42,211 nucleotides of DNA, taken from positions 19,639-61,849 of the forward strand of contig DDIR01000006.1 in the NCBI GenBank assembly GCA_002338715.1. Direction: 5' to 3'. Each line of letters starts with the position of its first letter. Position 1 is the stretch's first letter. A model generated the notes under the pieces. The model did not search any database and was not told the DNA's origin. It saw only the letters and a program-made list of their open reading frames with translations. The translations under genes were made by a program, and so were the position numbers. This document shows, piece by piece, positions 15,101 to 22,653 of this stretch. Source of the DNA: Phycisphaerales bacterium UBA1845 (GTDB lineage Bacteria > Planctomycetota > Phycisphaerae > UBA1845).

Positions 15101-16077
15101 GCCGAGTGCTCAGTCAAAAGCATGTCGCCGCGATACCTCGGGAGGCGTTCGCGAATTTCCGGCGTCGCATCCTGGAAAAGCTGCTCCGATGACGCGAGCA
15201 CCACATCCATGCGCTTGTCATCAGCCGACGCGCTCGCGATGTAGTTGCGTACGTCGTCCTCGCGCGGCGCACCACCCTGATCACCAACGCCGTAATAGTG
15301 GTAGTCTGCCCATAGGCCATACAACTTCCCGTTCTGATTCACACGGTCGAACCAATCGGAATTTTGATCCACACGCCCTTTGATTCCTCCGACATACGGA
15401 CCAGGGTCGAGGGCCGCGAGCACGCTGCTGCCATCAAGCCCTTCCCACACACCGACCGGAAACGGAATCCCGACAGCCGACCCCCACGTCAACTTCTGCG
15501 TTGAAAAACCCAACAATCCGCAATGCGCCCAGATCGATGGCATCGATGCCGGAAACCCGAAACAGTCCGGAAGCATGTAGTCGCTGCTGACCTTGCCGAA
15601 CTCGCGTTTGAAGTAGAGATTGCCATATAACACTTGGCGAATGATCGATTCAGGAGACGGAACGTTCACGTCCCCTTCGTCAACGCTCGAACCCGACACG
15701 AACCATCGCCCTTCTTTGATGTACTGCTTCAGCTTTTCGTAGCGCTCGGGGTAATACTCCCGCATCATTTCGTAGCGCACCGAACCGGTGAAGTTGAATA
15801 CATACTCCGGGTATTTTTCGAACAAGGCGAAGTTGTCGTCGAGCGTCGATCGGATGTATTCGTCGATGGTCGTGACAAAATCCCAACGCCACTGCGTATC
15901 GAGGTGCGCATATCCGACGCAGTAGAGCGCCTTGTTGTCGGGATCGCCGACGTCGCGGCTAGGGGTCTTCACGCGCGACAGTTTCTGCGCGGTGTTCTCG
16001 TCGGTTCCACCCGATGCCGCGCCTTGAAAAACACCAAACAACACGAGCAAGACCGGCAGAGCGATTCTCAACTTCAT
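12148..16077 (-). CDS. Secreted glycoside hydrolase family 38 alpha-mannosidase with a discoidin-like C-terminal domain
   Basis: 1309 aa from the ATG at 16077, with AGGA ten bases upstream; a longer frame to 16122 would bury the signal peptide (LRIALPVLLVLFGVFQGAASG). The GH38 catalytic domain has the zinc motif AHLDTQW (His58, Asp60) and the nucleophile region LPDCFGFPASMP (Asp171). GH38 enzymes are retaining, zinc-dependent alpha-mannosidases. Central beta domains follow (about 400-880). The last 180 residues resemble an F5/8-type (discoidin) carbohydrate-binding domain, with a WHVANRAPQFFSVWG strand pair and an ILxxVDTRPLGGGG loop. The length exceeds usual bacterial GH38 enzymes because of this extra module. 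Divergent from a sugar transporter and translationally coupled to a secreted protein, it points to external degradation of mannose-containing glycans. Confidence 0.93.
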   Translation of the reverse strand: MKLRIALPVLLVLFGVFQGAASGGTDENTAQKLSRVKTPSRDVGDPDNKALYCVGYAHLDTQWRWDFVTTIDEYIRSTLDDNFALFEKYPEYVFNFTGSVRYEMMREYYPERYEKLKQYIKEGRWFVSGSSVDEGDVNVPSPESIIRQVLYGNLYFKREFGKVSSDYMLPDCFGFPASMPSIWAHCGLLGFSTQKLTWGSAVGIPFPVGVWEGLDGSSVLAALDPGPYVGGIKGRVDQNSDWFDRVNQNGKLYGLWADYHYYGVGDQGGAPREDDVRNYIASASADDKRMDVVLASSEQLFQDATPEIRERLPRYRGDMLLTEHSAGTLTSQSYMKRWNRQAEQLADAAERAATIGNALGTMAYPREKLERAWVRLLANQMHDILPGTSIPRAYRYSWNDDVIALNQFAHVLTAAVGRVSSQMDTRVEGTPIVVFNPLAIDRSDVVEAELELNGGAYVRVFDPNGSEVPSQIVGRDGNTVQFLFVARVTANGFAVFDVREADSPFGDGRGPKSTDKLIENETYRVTLNDAGDIAQIHDKINKRDLLAKPATLEFTHEKPRSFPAWNMDWADRKNPPVGCVDGTPQWRIVESGPVRATIAVTRWARGSKLTQYVRLYRDDPGRVVEVASEIDWQSTQCALKAAFPLGVSNSKATYNWGAGTIQRGNNEPVKYEVPSHEWFDLTDAGGDYGVTILEDSKFGSDKPADNEVRLTLLYTPGVRNSYMDQHSQDWGVHKIRYGLFGHPGDSQAAGSEWRGRRFNQPLRAFAIEKHEGSLGREFSFGRCDSQQIDIRAMKLAEERDRIIVRVQELTGKPASGVKIEFPGSIETVEEVDGQERVLDSVSADGRTLAFDLDAFQMKSFAIKLGPIANAKPSPVHSTPIEIPFDSDVVSLDIDRTNGSMDAQSRTYPGEVFPQKLVDNGVEFRLGPSTPNAMQALACRGQQIDLGNAQGNEVHILAAATEDVTAIFGVGEVDHQLGVQAWTGFVGQWYDRVFDRKFAKADFKCEGKVVSILPAYTKRDPIAWFASHRHDPAKGNEAYQFVYIYHYVLPQPESGAAGLTLPHDDRIRIFAVTVANGVAAQPAAKLYDDFVGAKPIAIRHQYAGDKARVFEGATASATVGVSRVESFEQQPMGGPRSDDDINASTGKEFAFEVFAPRRELAIHPGSGAVDGKLLRLNDGKVAQHDDDTSRCVWYDNEGRFTLDLKSPHRVQRIDTYSWHVANRAPQFFSVWGSAKSEKPDPDFKSADTSDWELIAVVDTRPLGGGGVHASRIEKVGETLGPYQHLLWVCEDIGQGTFLTEIDIDFADDKP

Positions 16078-16164
16078 TGTGTGAATTCCTGGGTTTGAGT
16101 TTGGGTTTCTCAAAAACCGCATCGGGCGAGTTCGACCGATTCGATGACCACTGCGATGGAATTT

Positions 16165-16175
16165 ATCACAGTGAT
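16165..16175. promoter_or_regulatory. Perfect 11-bp palindrome in the divergent mannosidase/transporter promoter region
   Basis: ATCACAGTGAT is symmetric about its central base and sits between the two divergent starts (16077 and 16254). It could be an operator controlling both directions. No specific regulator is implied, and a palindrome this short can arise by chance. Confidence 0.3.
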
Positions 16176-16253
16176 GGCAACTTGGGAATGAAGTCGGTAC
16201 CCTTTCCCTTCATTGATCACGCAATACCAACTCTTTGGCGCGGAGAGCCCATC

Positions 16254-17633
16254 GTGAAATCATCTTTGCTGGGAATCGTCATCATCGCCGCCCTCGGCGG
16301 GCTGCTTTTCGGCTTCGATACTGCCGTCATTTCCGGGACGACCGATTCACTCAAGGAGGTCTTCGAACTGAGCCCCGGCTGGCTTGGGTTCACGATGGCC
16401 AGCGCCTTGATTGGCACAATCTTCGGGGCGATGTTTGCCGGCAAGCCTGCCGACATCATCGGGCGACGGGCACTTTTGTTCTGGATCGCGATCGCTTACT
16501 TCATCTCAGCCGTCGGCAGCGCGTTGGCATGGAACCTCTGGTCGTTCATCCTGTTTCGGTTCCTCGGAGGACTCGGGGTTGGTGCGGCATCGGCGACGTC
16601 ACCGCTGTACATCACCGAGATTTCGCCCGCCCGATACCGCGGACGCATGGTCGCGATCACGCAATTCAACATCGTGCTGGGGATTCTGCTGGCTTACCTG
16701 TCCAACTATCTTGTTTCGCGATGCGACTTTGGCGCATCCGAATGGCGCTGGATGTTTGGCATCGAAGCATTCCCTGCCGCACTCTTTTTCTTCTTGCTGT
16801 TTCTCACGCCGCGAAGCCCGCGGTGGCTTTTGGCGAAACAGCGCGACGACGAAGCCCGCGAAATTCTCAACAATTACGGCAGCGATGACGTCGATGTTGA
16901 CGACGAAATCGAAACGATCAAAGACTCGCTCGACCTGGAGCGACACAGCGCATCAGAACCGCTGTTCCAAAACGCGTACCGAAAACCGATCTTCCTCGTC
17001 ATCGCGATCGCCGCATTCAACCAGCTCTCCGGCATCAACGCGATCCTCTACTACGCACCGGCGATTTTCAAAAGTGCTGGATTTGGTGAAGATGCCGGCT
17101 TGCTCAATTCGGTTGGGCTCGGCGCGATGAATCTCATCTTCACGATGGCCGCCCTAGCCATCATCGACCACTTCGGGCGCAGGCGGCTGATGATCGTCGG
17201 CTCGATCGGTTACATCCTCAGCCTCGGCGCGACAGCCGCGACCTTCTACACACAGAGTTCCACCGTTCAAAACGATGCCGGCGAAATGGTGCGGCAGTTT
17301 TCCGGTGCTGGCGGATGGATCGTGTTCGCCGGCTTGCTTGTGTTCATCGCCTCGCACGCATTCGGACAAGGCGCGGTCATCTGGGTGTTCATCAGCGAGA
17401 TTTTCCCGAATCGCGTTCGAGCCAAGGGGCAAGCGCTGGGATGCTTTACGCATTGGGTGATGGCCGCTGCAATCTCCTGGACATTCCCGATGATCGCGGA
17501 AGCCTCCGGCGGGCACACGTTCGCATTCTACGCCGCGATGATGGTGCTCCAGCTATACTGGGTTCTAAAGTACATGCCCGAAACGAAGCAGATACCGCTG
17601 GAACAAATCCAGCAACAACTGGGCATCGAATAG
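16254..17633 (+). CDS. MFS sugar transporter (sugar porter family)
   Basis: 459 aa from the GTG at 16254, preceded by GGAGAG seven bases upstream; this start places the first membrane helix (SLLGIVIIAALGGLLFGFD) right at the N-terminus as in the family. An ATG at 16188 is possible but adds a non-family extension. Sugar-porter signatures are present: GFDTAVISG in helix 1, GKPADIIGRR and DHFGRRRLM in the two cytoplasmic loops, SPLYITEISPARYRGR after helix 4, QLSGINAILYY in helix 7 and an ISEIFPNRVRAKG loop. Twelve hydrophobic segments can be counted. Such proteins move hexoses or pentoses, usually with H+. Divergent from the GH38 mannosidase, it probably imports the released sugar (inference). 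Confidence 0.93.
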   Translation: MKSSLLGIVIIAALGGLLFGFDTAVISGTTDSLKEVFELSPGWLGFTMASALIGTIFGAMFAGKPADIIGRRALLFWIAIAYFISAVGSALAWNLWSFILFRFLGGLGVGAASATSPLYITEISPARYRGRMVAITQFNIVLGILLAYLSNYLVSRCDFGASEWRWMFGIEAFPAALFFFLLFLTPRSPRWLLAKQRDDEAREILNNYGSDDVDVDDEIETIKDSLDLERHSASEPLFQNAYRKPIFLVIAIAAFNQLSGINAILYYAPAIFKSAGFGEDAGLLNSVGLGAMNLIFTMAALAIIDHFGRRRLMIVGSIGYILSLGATAATFYTQSSTVQNDAGEMVRQFSGAGGWIVFAGLLVFIASHAFGQGAVIWVFISEIFPNRVRAKGQALGCFTHWVMAAAISWTFPMIAEASGGHTFAFYAAMMVLQLYWVLKYMPETKQIPLEQIQQQLGIE

Positions 17634-17714
17634 TCATTGCGATTCCGATTACCGGACGCCTCAAGTTTCGCTTGAGCACGGACGTATGAATCTGTCGAAT
17701 GAATCTAAAGTTCA

Positions 17715-17742
17715 TTGCCCCAATGCCCGCATGTTGTAGAAT
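17715..17742 (+). promoter_or_regulatory. Sigma70-like promoter
   Basis: The -35 TTGCCC (17715-17720) and the -10 TAGAAT (17737-17742) are separated by 16 bp. The following gene starts at 17768, giving a short leader of about 19 nt. Confidence 0.5.
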
Positions 17743-17767
17743 TGAATATTGACGGAATGGATGGCTC

Positions 17768-18271
17768 ATGAGCAGAAAGCAGCCACATCGTCCAGAAGCC
17801 AACGATGCTGACATCCAGCGCGATATCCGTTCACACCGAAAGTTCAACATCGCAGAGGCCATAGGCCGCATGGGTGGTGCGGACCTGCTAAAAGGTGCCT
17901 CACCCGTCACGCTGAAACGACAAGCCGAATTCGAAATCGCACAATACCTGGAATCCCAACCAATTGTTCTCGGCGATTCCCTCGCAAATGTGCTCACCCG
18001 TCACGTGATTGAAAGCACGTTCATCCTCGAACGCGGATACGAGGAGCCAATCGTCGCGCTGAAGTTCATCATCGATCAACTCCTGCGATCCGAAGAATCG
18101 CTGAAAGAGTTCGTCCGCGAGATCGACGCCGAATGGGGAAGGATCAATCGGGAACGACCATACTTCGAACGACCCGGCCAACCACCGTCACCGGCTGACC
18201 CGTACACGATCGAATCCGTCCGGGCCGCGCTGTCGAAACTTAAGGACGCCCTTTCAGTCTGCGGTGGATAG
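17768..18271 (+). CDS. Small soluble protein of unknown function
   Basis: 167 aa, with GGATGG a few bases before the ATG. There is no signal peptide or membrane segment. It has a basic N-terminus, then a predicted mostly helical body (KFNIAEAIGRMGGADLLKGASP, LKRQAEFEIAQYLE) and an acidic helical C-terminus, ending DALSVCGG. I recognise no family and no catalytic motif. It stands alone, with its own promoter-like sequence and the D-lactate dehydrogenase gene 173 bp downstream. Codon use looks like its neighbours, so it seems to be a genuine resident gene. Confidence 0.75.
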   Translation: MSRKQPHRPEANDADIQRDIRSHRKFNIAEAIGRMGGADLLKGASPVTLKRQAEFEIAQYLESQPIVLGDSLANVLTRHVIESTFILERGYEEPIVALKFIIDQLLRSEESLKEFVREIDAEWGRINRERPYFERPGQPPSPADPYTIESVRAALSKLKDALSVCGG

Positions 18272-18444
18272 GCCAATCGGAATTCCCACGACCGATATCG
18301 GATAAAGCTCGTACGATCGTCTACCCAGACTGAATCGCAACCATAAAAAACCGCATGCAGAAGATTCAATGTGCCGATACCGTTGTGCCTTCGTATCATC
18401 CACCAACCGTCAAGAATCAAGGACCCGTTTTCAGGAGTGCAAAC

Positions 18445-19449
18445 ATGCGGATCGCGGTTTTCGGGACCAAGTCATATACATCGACCTACTTCGACCGTGC
18501 AAACAAGGCATTCGGTCACGAGTTGGTCTACTTCGAAGCCCGATTGCATGAACGAACGGCACGACTGGCCGAAGGGTTCCCGACCGTTTGCGCATTCGTC
18601 AACGATCAAATCGACGCGGCTGTGCTCAGGAAACTTCACACGGGAGGCGTACGAACGATCGCGCTGCGTTGTGCAGGATTCAACAACGTCGACTTGGAAG
18701 TCGCCGCCCAACTGGGAATGCAGGTTGTTCGCGTCCCTGCATACTCGCCGGAATCGGTGGCCGAGCATACGGTCGCGCTCCTGCTCGCGCTGAATCGTCG
18801 CATCCATCGTGCGTTCAACCGGGTGCGCGAGGGGAACTTCGCACTCGAAGGTCTTGTCGGTTTTGAATTGCGACGACGAACCGTCGGGGTTGTGGGCACC
18901 GGACGGATCGGTGCGGCTGTAACGAAGATCCTCAACGGATTCGGCTGCCGAATTCTCGCCTATGACATCGCAGAAGACCCCGAGGTATCTGCAAGCGGCG
19001 TCAAGTATGTCGAACTCGATGAGCTCTTGAAATCGAGCGACATCGTCACGCTGCACTGCCCGCTCGTGCCGGCCACGCACCATCTGATTGACGCCGCGGC
19101 TGTGGACGCGATGAAAAACGGCGTCATGCTGATCAACACGTCGCGCGGCGCACTCGTCGACACGCCAGCCGTCATCGAGGGGCTCAAGTCGGGACGGATC
19201 GGTGCCGTTGGACTCGACGTCTACGAGGAAGAAGAAGCCCTCTTTTTTGAAGACTTGTCGAGCAAGGTCTTGCAGGACGACGTGTTCGCACGGCTACTGA
19301 CGTTTCCCAACGTCGTGATCACCGGCCATCAAGCGTTCTTGACGGAAGAAGCGCTCACGACAATCGCAGAGACTACACTTCGCAACATATCTCAAGTAGA
19401 GCGCGGAGAAGAATGCGAAAACGCCGTGGCATTCATGGCGAAAGCGTAA
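18445..19449 (+). CDS. ldhA: D-lactate dehydrogenase (D-isomer-specific 2-hydroxyacid dehydrogenase)
   Basis: 334 aa from the ATG at 18445, seven bases after AGGAG; a longer frame from 18355 lacks a ribosome site. It matches the fermentative LdhA type, which reduces pyruvate to D-lactate with NADH. Visible features are the NAD fold [12 protein letters not shown] (about 151-162), [10 protein letters not shown] with the substrate Arg region, [17 protein letters not shown] and the catalytic-His segment [13 protein letters not shown]. These last two motifs favour LdhA over glycerate or phosphoglycerate dehydrogenases. It appears monocistronic and would support fermentation or redox balance. Confidence 0.9.
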   Translation: MRIAVFGTKSYTSTYFDRANKAFGHELVYFEARLHERTARLAEGFPTVCAFVNDQIDAAVLRKLHTGGVRTIALRCAGFNNVDLEVAAQLGMQVVRVPAYSPESVAEHTVALLLALNRRIHRAFNRVREGNFALEGLVGFELRRRTVGVVGTGRIGAAVTKILNGFGCRILAYDIAEDPEVSASGVKYVELDELLKSSDIVTLHCPLVPATHHLIDAAAVDAMKNGVMLINTSRGALVDTPAVIEGLKSGRIGAVGLDVYEEEEALFFEDLSSKVLQDDVFARLLTFPNVVITGHQAFLTEEALTTIAETTLRNISQVERGEECENAVAFMAKA

Positions 19450-19485
19450 CCAAGCGCCTTTCGCATTCCGAGCCTTGATGTACGT

Positions 19486-20421
19486 TTACCGCGTGAAGCA
19501 CTCACCGCCGCCGTCTGGATTGGTAATTCGCAGCATGCCCGAGCAGCAGTTGCAGGCGCGAAGCGAAAACTCGCCGTCGGGTATGCATGGGTCGTCGGGT
19601 CCTCGGCATACTCGAAGACACGGCGACACGCTGTCGATTCCGGCATCTTCGCACTTGCACGGATCAGTAATCACCACGCCGTCGATCATGCACTCTTGCG
19701 CACGCCCGCAATCACCGGCGTCGCAACAATGACTGGGCCCCGGCTCCGCACCGAGAAAGCACGCCACTACCGCACCATGACACTCAAGACAGGGCGCATC
19801 GCACGGCTGATCGGTGTAACCGGCTTGAAGCGCGAGCAGCACATTGCCGCAACCGCCCTGACCGCTGCAATTCGCGTTGATGCACTCGTCGTGAACATCG
19901 CAGCAGATACCCTTCGCGCTGCAATCGAGACCGTGAAGTTGATCGCAGCCAGCCGTGTTCGCCACGCCATTGGGACCGGTATACTTTGCAGCTCGGGGAT
20001 CACCGTCTGTCGATTCGAACTTACCCGTCGAGTCGTCGCGCGAAGCGATGTCGTAGCTGTACAAGAGCGCTGCCGCCTCGCTCACCGCTTCGACGTTTGC
20101 AGGCGTCCCATCGATGACAACCTCGGGACCAAGCGCCCCGTCTGCCGGCTTATACCGAAACGTCGTCCGGCCATTGGAATTGACCCACTCGATTTCAGCC
20201 GCCCCGGCAGGCCCCGAAAGCTCCGAGCGAAACCCGTTGGCCATCGCCATCGTTGAAACTTCGATTTCGCCAACCGTCTGCTGGTCGCAGTCGTTGGCGT
20301 CCGTGCAGCCGTCATCCGCATCCGGCGGACCACCCGATTCGGTGCACGCCCCACCACCGACGATGAGCGCGAATGCGCACAAGAGACTCAGTAATTTATT
20401 GAATTGAAACGTATCATTCAT
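19486..20421 (-). CDS. Lipoprotein with a phospholipase A2-like catalytic motif
   Basis: 311 aa. The ATG at 20421 is preceded by GGAGGTGG, a strong ribosome site; the longer frame to 20643 is not needed. The signal peptide LLSLLCAFALIVGGGAC gives a likely lipidated Cys26. Residues 159-185 hold GCDQLHGLDCSAKGICC followed by DVHDEC: the CC-x2-HD-x-C pattern of secreted phospholipase A2 (Cys173, Cys174, His177, Asp178, Cys180). About 24 cysteines in the mature protein suggest many disulfides. The canonical PLA2 Ca2+ loop (Y-G-x-x-C-G-x-G) is not visible, so activity is uncertain. It could instead be a Cys-rich surface protein that reuses the fold. The gene is convergent with ldhA. Confidence 0.78.
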   Translation of the reverse strand: MNDTFQFNKLLSLLCAFALIVGGGACTESGGPPDADDGCTDANDCDQQTVGEIEVSTMAMANGFRSELSGPAGAAEIEWVNSNGRTTFRYKPADGALGPEVVIDGTPANVEAVSEAAALLYSYDIASRDDSTGKFESTDGDPRAAKYTGPNGVANTAGCDQLHGLDCSAKGICCDVHDECINANCSGQGGCGNVLLALQAGYTDQPCDAPCLECHGAVVACFLGAEPGPSHCCDAGDCGRAQECMIDGVVITDPCKCEDAGIDSVSPCLRVCRGPDDPCIPDGEFSLRACNCCSGMLRITNPDGGGECFTR

Positions 20422-20455
20422 ATCCCACCTCCAGCCGTGTCCGATGATGGTTCCA

Positions 20456-20484
20456 ATTTTAGTGATGAATCCGCCCAATCCCAA
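20456..20484 (-). promoter_or_regulatory. Sigma70-like promoter of the PLA2-like gene
   Basis: Read on the minus strand, -35 TTGGGA (20484-20479) and -10 TAAAAT (20461-20456) are separated by 17 bp. Transcription would start near 20449, leaving a leader of about 28 nt. Confidence 0.55.
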
Positions 20485-20674
20485 CGGGTGACTTCGGAGT
20501 TGGACGATAGAATCGTGCGGTTTTGTGCAGGAGAGCCCAAGCCGAATCCAAAAGCCGCCATCCCCACCCAAAGCCTTGCCACCGCCGAATCTAATCGATA
20601 GTATTCGCAAGCTCGTTGACCGCCCGGGTTTAGGCCGTTTCACTAAAGTGCGGCTTAATTCGGCGATTCAACAT

Positions 20675-20757
20675 GGGAGTGTACCCAAGTGGCCAAAGGG
20701 GACGGGCTGTAAACCCGTTGGCGTTCGCCTTCGAAGGTTCGAATCCTTCCGCTCCCA
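20675..20757 (+). tRNA. tRNA-Tyr (anticodon GTA)
   Basis: 83 nt. The acceptor GGGAGTG pairs with CGCTCCC (one G-U pair). The anticodon arm is CGGGCTGTAAACCCG with GTA at the centre. A long variable arm with stem GGCG/CGCC, as expected for bacterial tRNA-Tyr, precedes the T-arm GAAGGTTCGAATCCTTC. The discriminator is A757 (20757), and CCA is not encoded. A run of seven T follows at 20762-20768. The downstream stretch to 20976 holds an 8-bp hairpin (20776-20783 with 20793-20800) and no other gene that I can support. Confidence 0.95.
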
Positions 20758-20976
20758 GTCGTTTTTTTCGGACCATCTGCCTGAAGGACCGGCAGGCAGA
20801 ATCCGTCGATAAATTGGATAGCGGGCAGCCGAAGTTCGACTGCCCCATCGTCTGGCGGCGATCCGTCGCATGCTGCCGATTAGACGTTTGACGGACTCCC
20901 TCGTTTTTTGCGGGTTCTGGAATCGTGCGGGTCGTTCCGCGGTGGTCTGGGGCCTTTCGGCTCGCTGGCATTCCCC

Positions 20977-21855
20977 ATGAAAATCATTGAAAAACTCCAG
21001 AAAGACACCCCTTCGTTCTCCTTTGAGTTCTTTCCGCCAAAGGCCGACGTCGGTTTCTGGGATCTGTACAAGACGATTCTCGACCTCAAATCGATCAACC
21101 CCACCTATGTTTCCGTGACCTACGGGGCTGGTGGTTCCACCCGGCAGAAAACCGTCGACCTGGTCCGCCGCATCAAGAAGGACGCCGGAATCGAACCGGT
21201 CGCCCACCTCACCTGCGTCGGCGCCACCAAAAATGAAATCGCAGAGGTCGTCGATGAACTTGTGGCTGGTAACGTCAAGAATATCCTCGCGCTGCGTGGT
21301 GATCCGCCAGCCGGCCAACAGGAATTCGTTCAACCCGAAGGGGGTTTCGCCCATGCGTCCGACCTCGTCGCGTTCTTGAAGGACCGTTACGACGTCTGCA
21401 TCGCCGGCGCGTGCCACCCTGAGACACACCCCGAGTCACCTGACCTGAAAGCCGATCTGTCGAATCTGAAACGCAAGGTTGATGCCGGGTGCGACTATCT
21501 CGTGACGCAGTTGTTTTTCGACAATGCCGACTTTTATCGATTCCGTGACGAAGCCCACAAGATTGGAATCGATGTGCCCATCATCGTTGGCGTCATGCCC
21601 ATCCTGAGCGTCAATCAGGTCAAACGCTTTACCCAGATGTGCGGGGCCAGTATTCCGAAAACGCTGCTATCGCAGATCGAGGCCGTCGAAGACGACAACG
21701 AAGCCGTCCGCCAGGTCGGGTGCATCCACGCCCTCCGCCAGTGCGAAGACCTCATCGCCAACGGCGTGTCTGGCTTGCACTTCTACACATTGAACCGATC
21801 GACCGCGACCCGCGCCATCCACCAGCACCTGCAAAGTCAACTGGTTAAGAAGTAA
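20977..21855 (+). CDS. metF: Methylenetetrahydrofolate reductase
   Basis: 292 aa from the ATG at 20977, where the family N-terminus begins; the longer frame from 20908 adds unrelated residues. MetF reduces 5,10-methylene-THF to 5-methyl-THF using FAD, supplying the methyl group for methionine. Diagnostic segments are SFEFFPPKAD with the catalytic Glu, YVSVTYGAGGSTR, HLTCVG, ILALRGDPP, CHPETHPES, DYLVTQLFFDN and VGVMPI. The length equals that of bacterial MetF. No SAM riboswitch or other regulator is visible upstream, and it appears monocistronic after the tRNA gene. Confidence 0.96.
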   Translation: MKIIEKLQKDTPSFSFEFFPPKADVGFWDLYKTILDLKSINPTYVSVTYGAGGSTRQKTVDLVRRIKKDAGIEPVAHLTCVGATKNEIAEVVDELVAGNVKNILALRGDPPAGQQEFVQPEGGFAHASDLVAFLKDRYDVCIAGACHPETHPESPDLKADLSNLKRKVDAGCDYLVTQLFFDNADFYRFRDEAHKIGIDVPIIVGVMPILSVNQVKRFTQMCGASIPKTLLSQIEAVEDDNEAVRQVGCIHALRQCEDLIANGVSGLHFYTLNRSTATRAIHQHLQSQLVKK

Positions 21856-21911
21856 ACCAGACCGCCGGCACGAATCAGACCAAAAGCACCTTGTGTCCAA
21901 ATGTAGCAGCG

Positions 21912-22042
21912 CGACAGCATCGTCATTCCCGCGCAGGCGTGAATCCAGAGGCAGAACGAAGTCACTCAAGGTGAGTACCGGTGCCCGTGCTGGGAAGGGT
22001 AGACGAGCAAAACGCTACGCTTGGATTAAGATCGCAATAGCG
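21912..22042 (+). repeat. ~130-bp dispersed repeat, left copy (direct)
   Basis: It begins CGACAGC-(A/G)-(T/C)-CGTCATTCCCGCG and contains the palindromic ATTCCCGCG...GAATCCAG core, GTGAGTAC, CCCGTGCTG, GACGAGCAAAACGC and ACGCTTGGAT. An inverted copy lies at 23835-23966, with about four in five positions matching by eye. Spurious frames through it encode the FPRRRESR peptide typical of such palindromes. The rest of 21856-22125 has no gene that I can support. Confidence 0.8.
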
Positions 22043-22125
22043 CGCAATACTCTCGTAAATGCGCGGGGACACGGAGCGTGAAATGATATCGGGCGTGAAT
22101 TCAGGTCGGGACGAATACGAACTTG

Positions 22126-22482
22126 TCAGATTTTAAGCTTATAGAACCAAAATGCGCCAAACAGAATAATCGCCAGTGAAGCCGACGCTGTGCCCAGGAA
22201 AAACGCCATCCAGGACTGCTTGTTCTTTTCGTTTCGCTTCTGCCCGGCGCTGTTGAACCCCATCAGGACAGCCGCCCCAGCCAAAAGCAACGTCACCGCG
22301 GTGATCACAAAGACAGCCGGCGCAAACATGGACGAACGACCGTAAACGATCGCCATCTCCAGCTTGTGGAAATTCCGAATGATCAAGACGAACAAGCCAG
22401 CCACACCGACAAGTGCGCCAATCGACGCGAACATCGCATACTTGGCTTGCACGTCGTATCGACGCATACTTCCTTTTGCCAT
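22126..22482 (-). CDS. Small integral membrane protein of unknown function
   Basis: 118 aa from the ATG at 22482, five bases after GGGGTG; a GTG at 22485 is the alternative. Three hydrophobic helices are visible: AMFASIGALVGVAGLFVLII, FAPAVFVITAVTLLLAGAAVLMG and WMAFFLGTASASLAIILFGAFWF. The basic loop GQKRNEKNKQ between helices 2 and 3 should face the cytoplasm. No family is recognised. It lies downstream of the squalene-cyclase-like gene on the same strand, 171 bp away, and inside the inverted-repeat bracket. Confidence 0.75.
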   Translation of the reverse strand: MAKGSMRRYDVQAKYAMFASIGALVGVAGLFVLIIRNFHKLEMAIVYGRSSMFAPAVFVITAVTLLLAGAAVLMGFNSAGQKRNEKNKQSWMAFFLGTASASLAIILFGAFWFYKLKI

Positions 22483-22653
22483 CACAACACCCCGCTATGC
22501 CTGCAACAAGTTTTTAAGCCCGGTTGCTCATTGATCTGAAAATTCGATTCAGCCGTTTCGACTCAGCCGACACCCATAGCATAATGCAACCACGCCCCTC
22601 GGGTCCAGTCGACAACGCCTTAATGACCTTGCGGCACGCTTTCGCGGACATGG

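Noticed and set aside
16188..16253. Upstream ATG start for the MFS transporter
   Set aside because: It adds 22 residues not typical of sugar porters and has a weaker ribosome site than the GTG at 16254.
21893..22081. 62-codon frame containing SSFPRRRESRG
   Set aside because: This peptide is the usual false translation of the ATTCCCGC palindrome repeat and not a protein.
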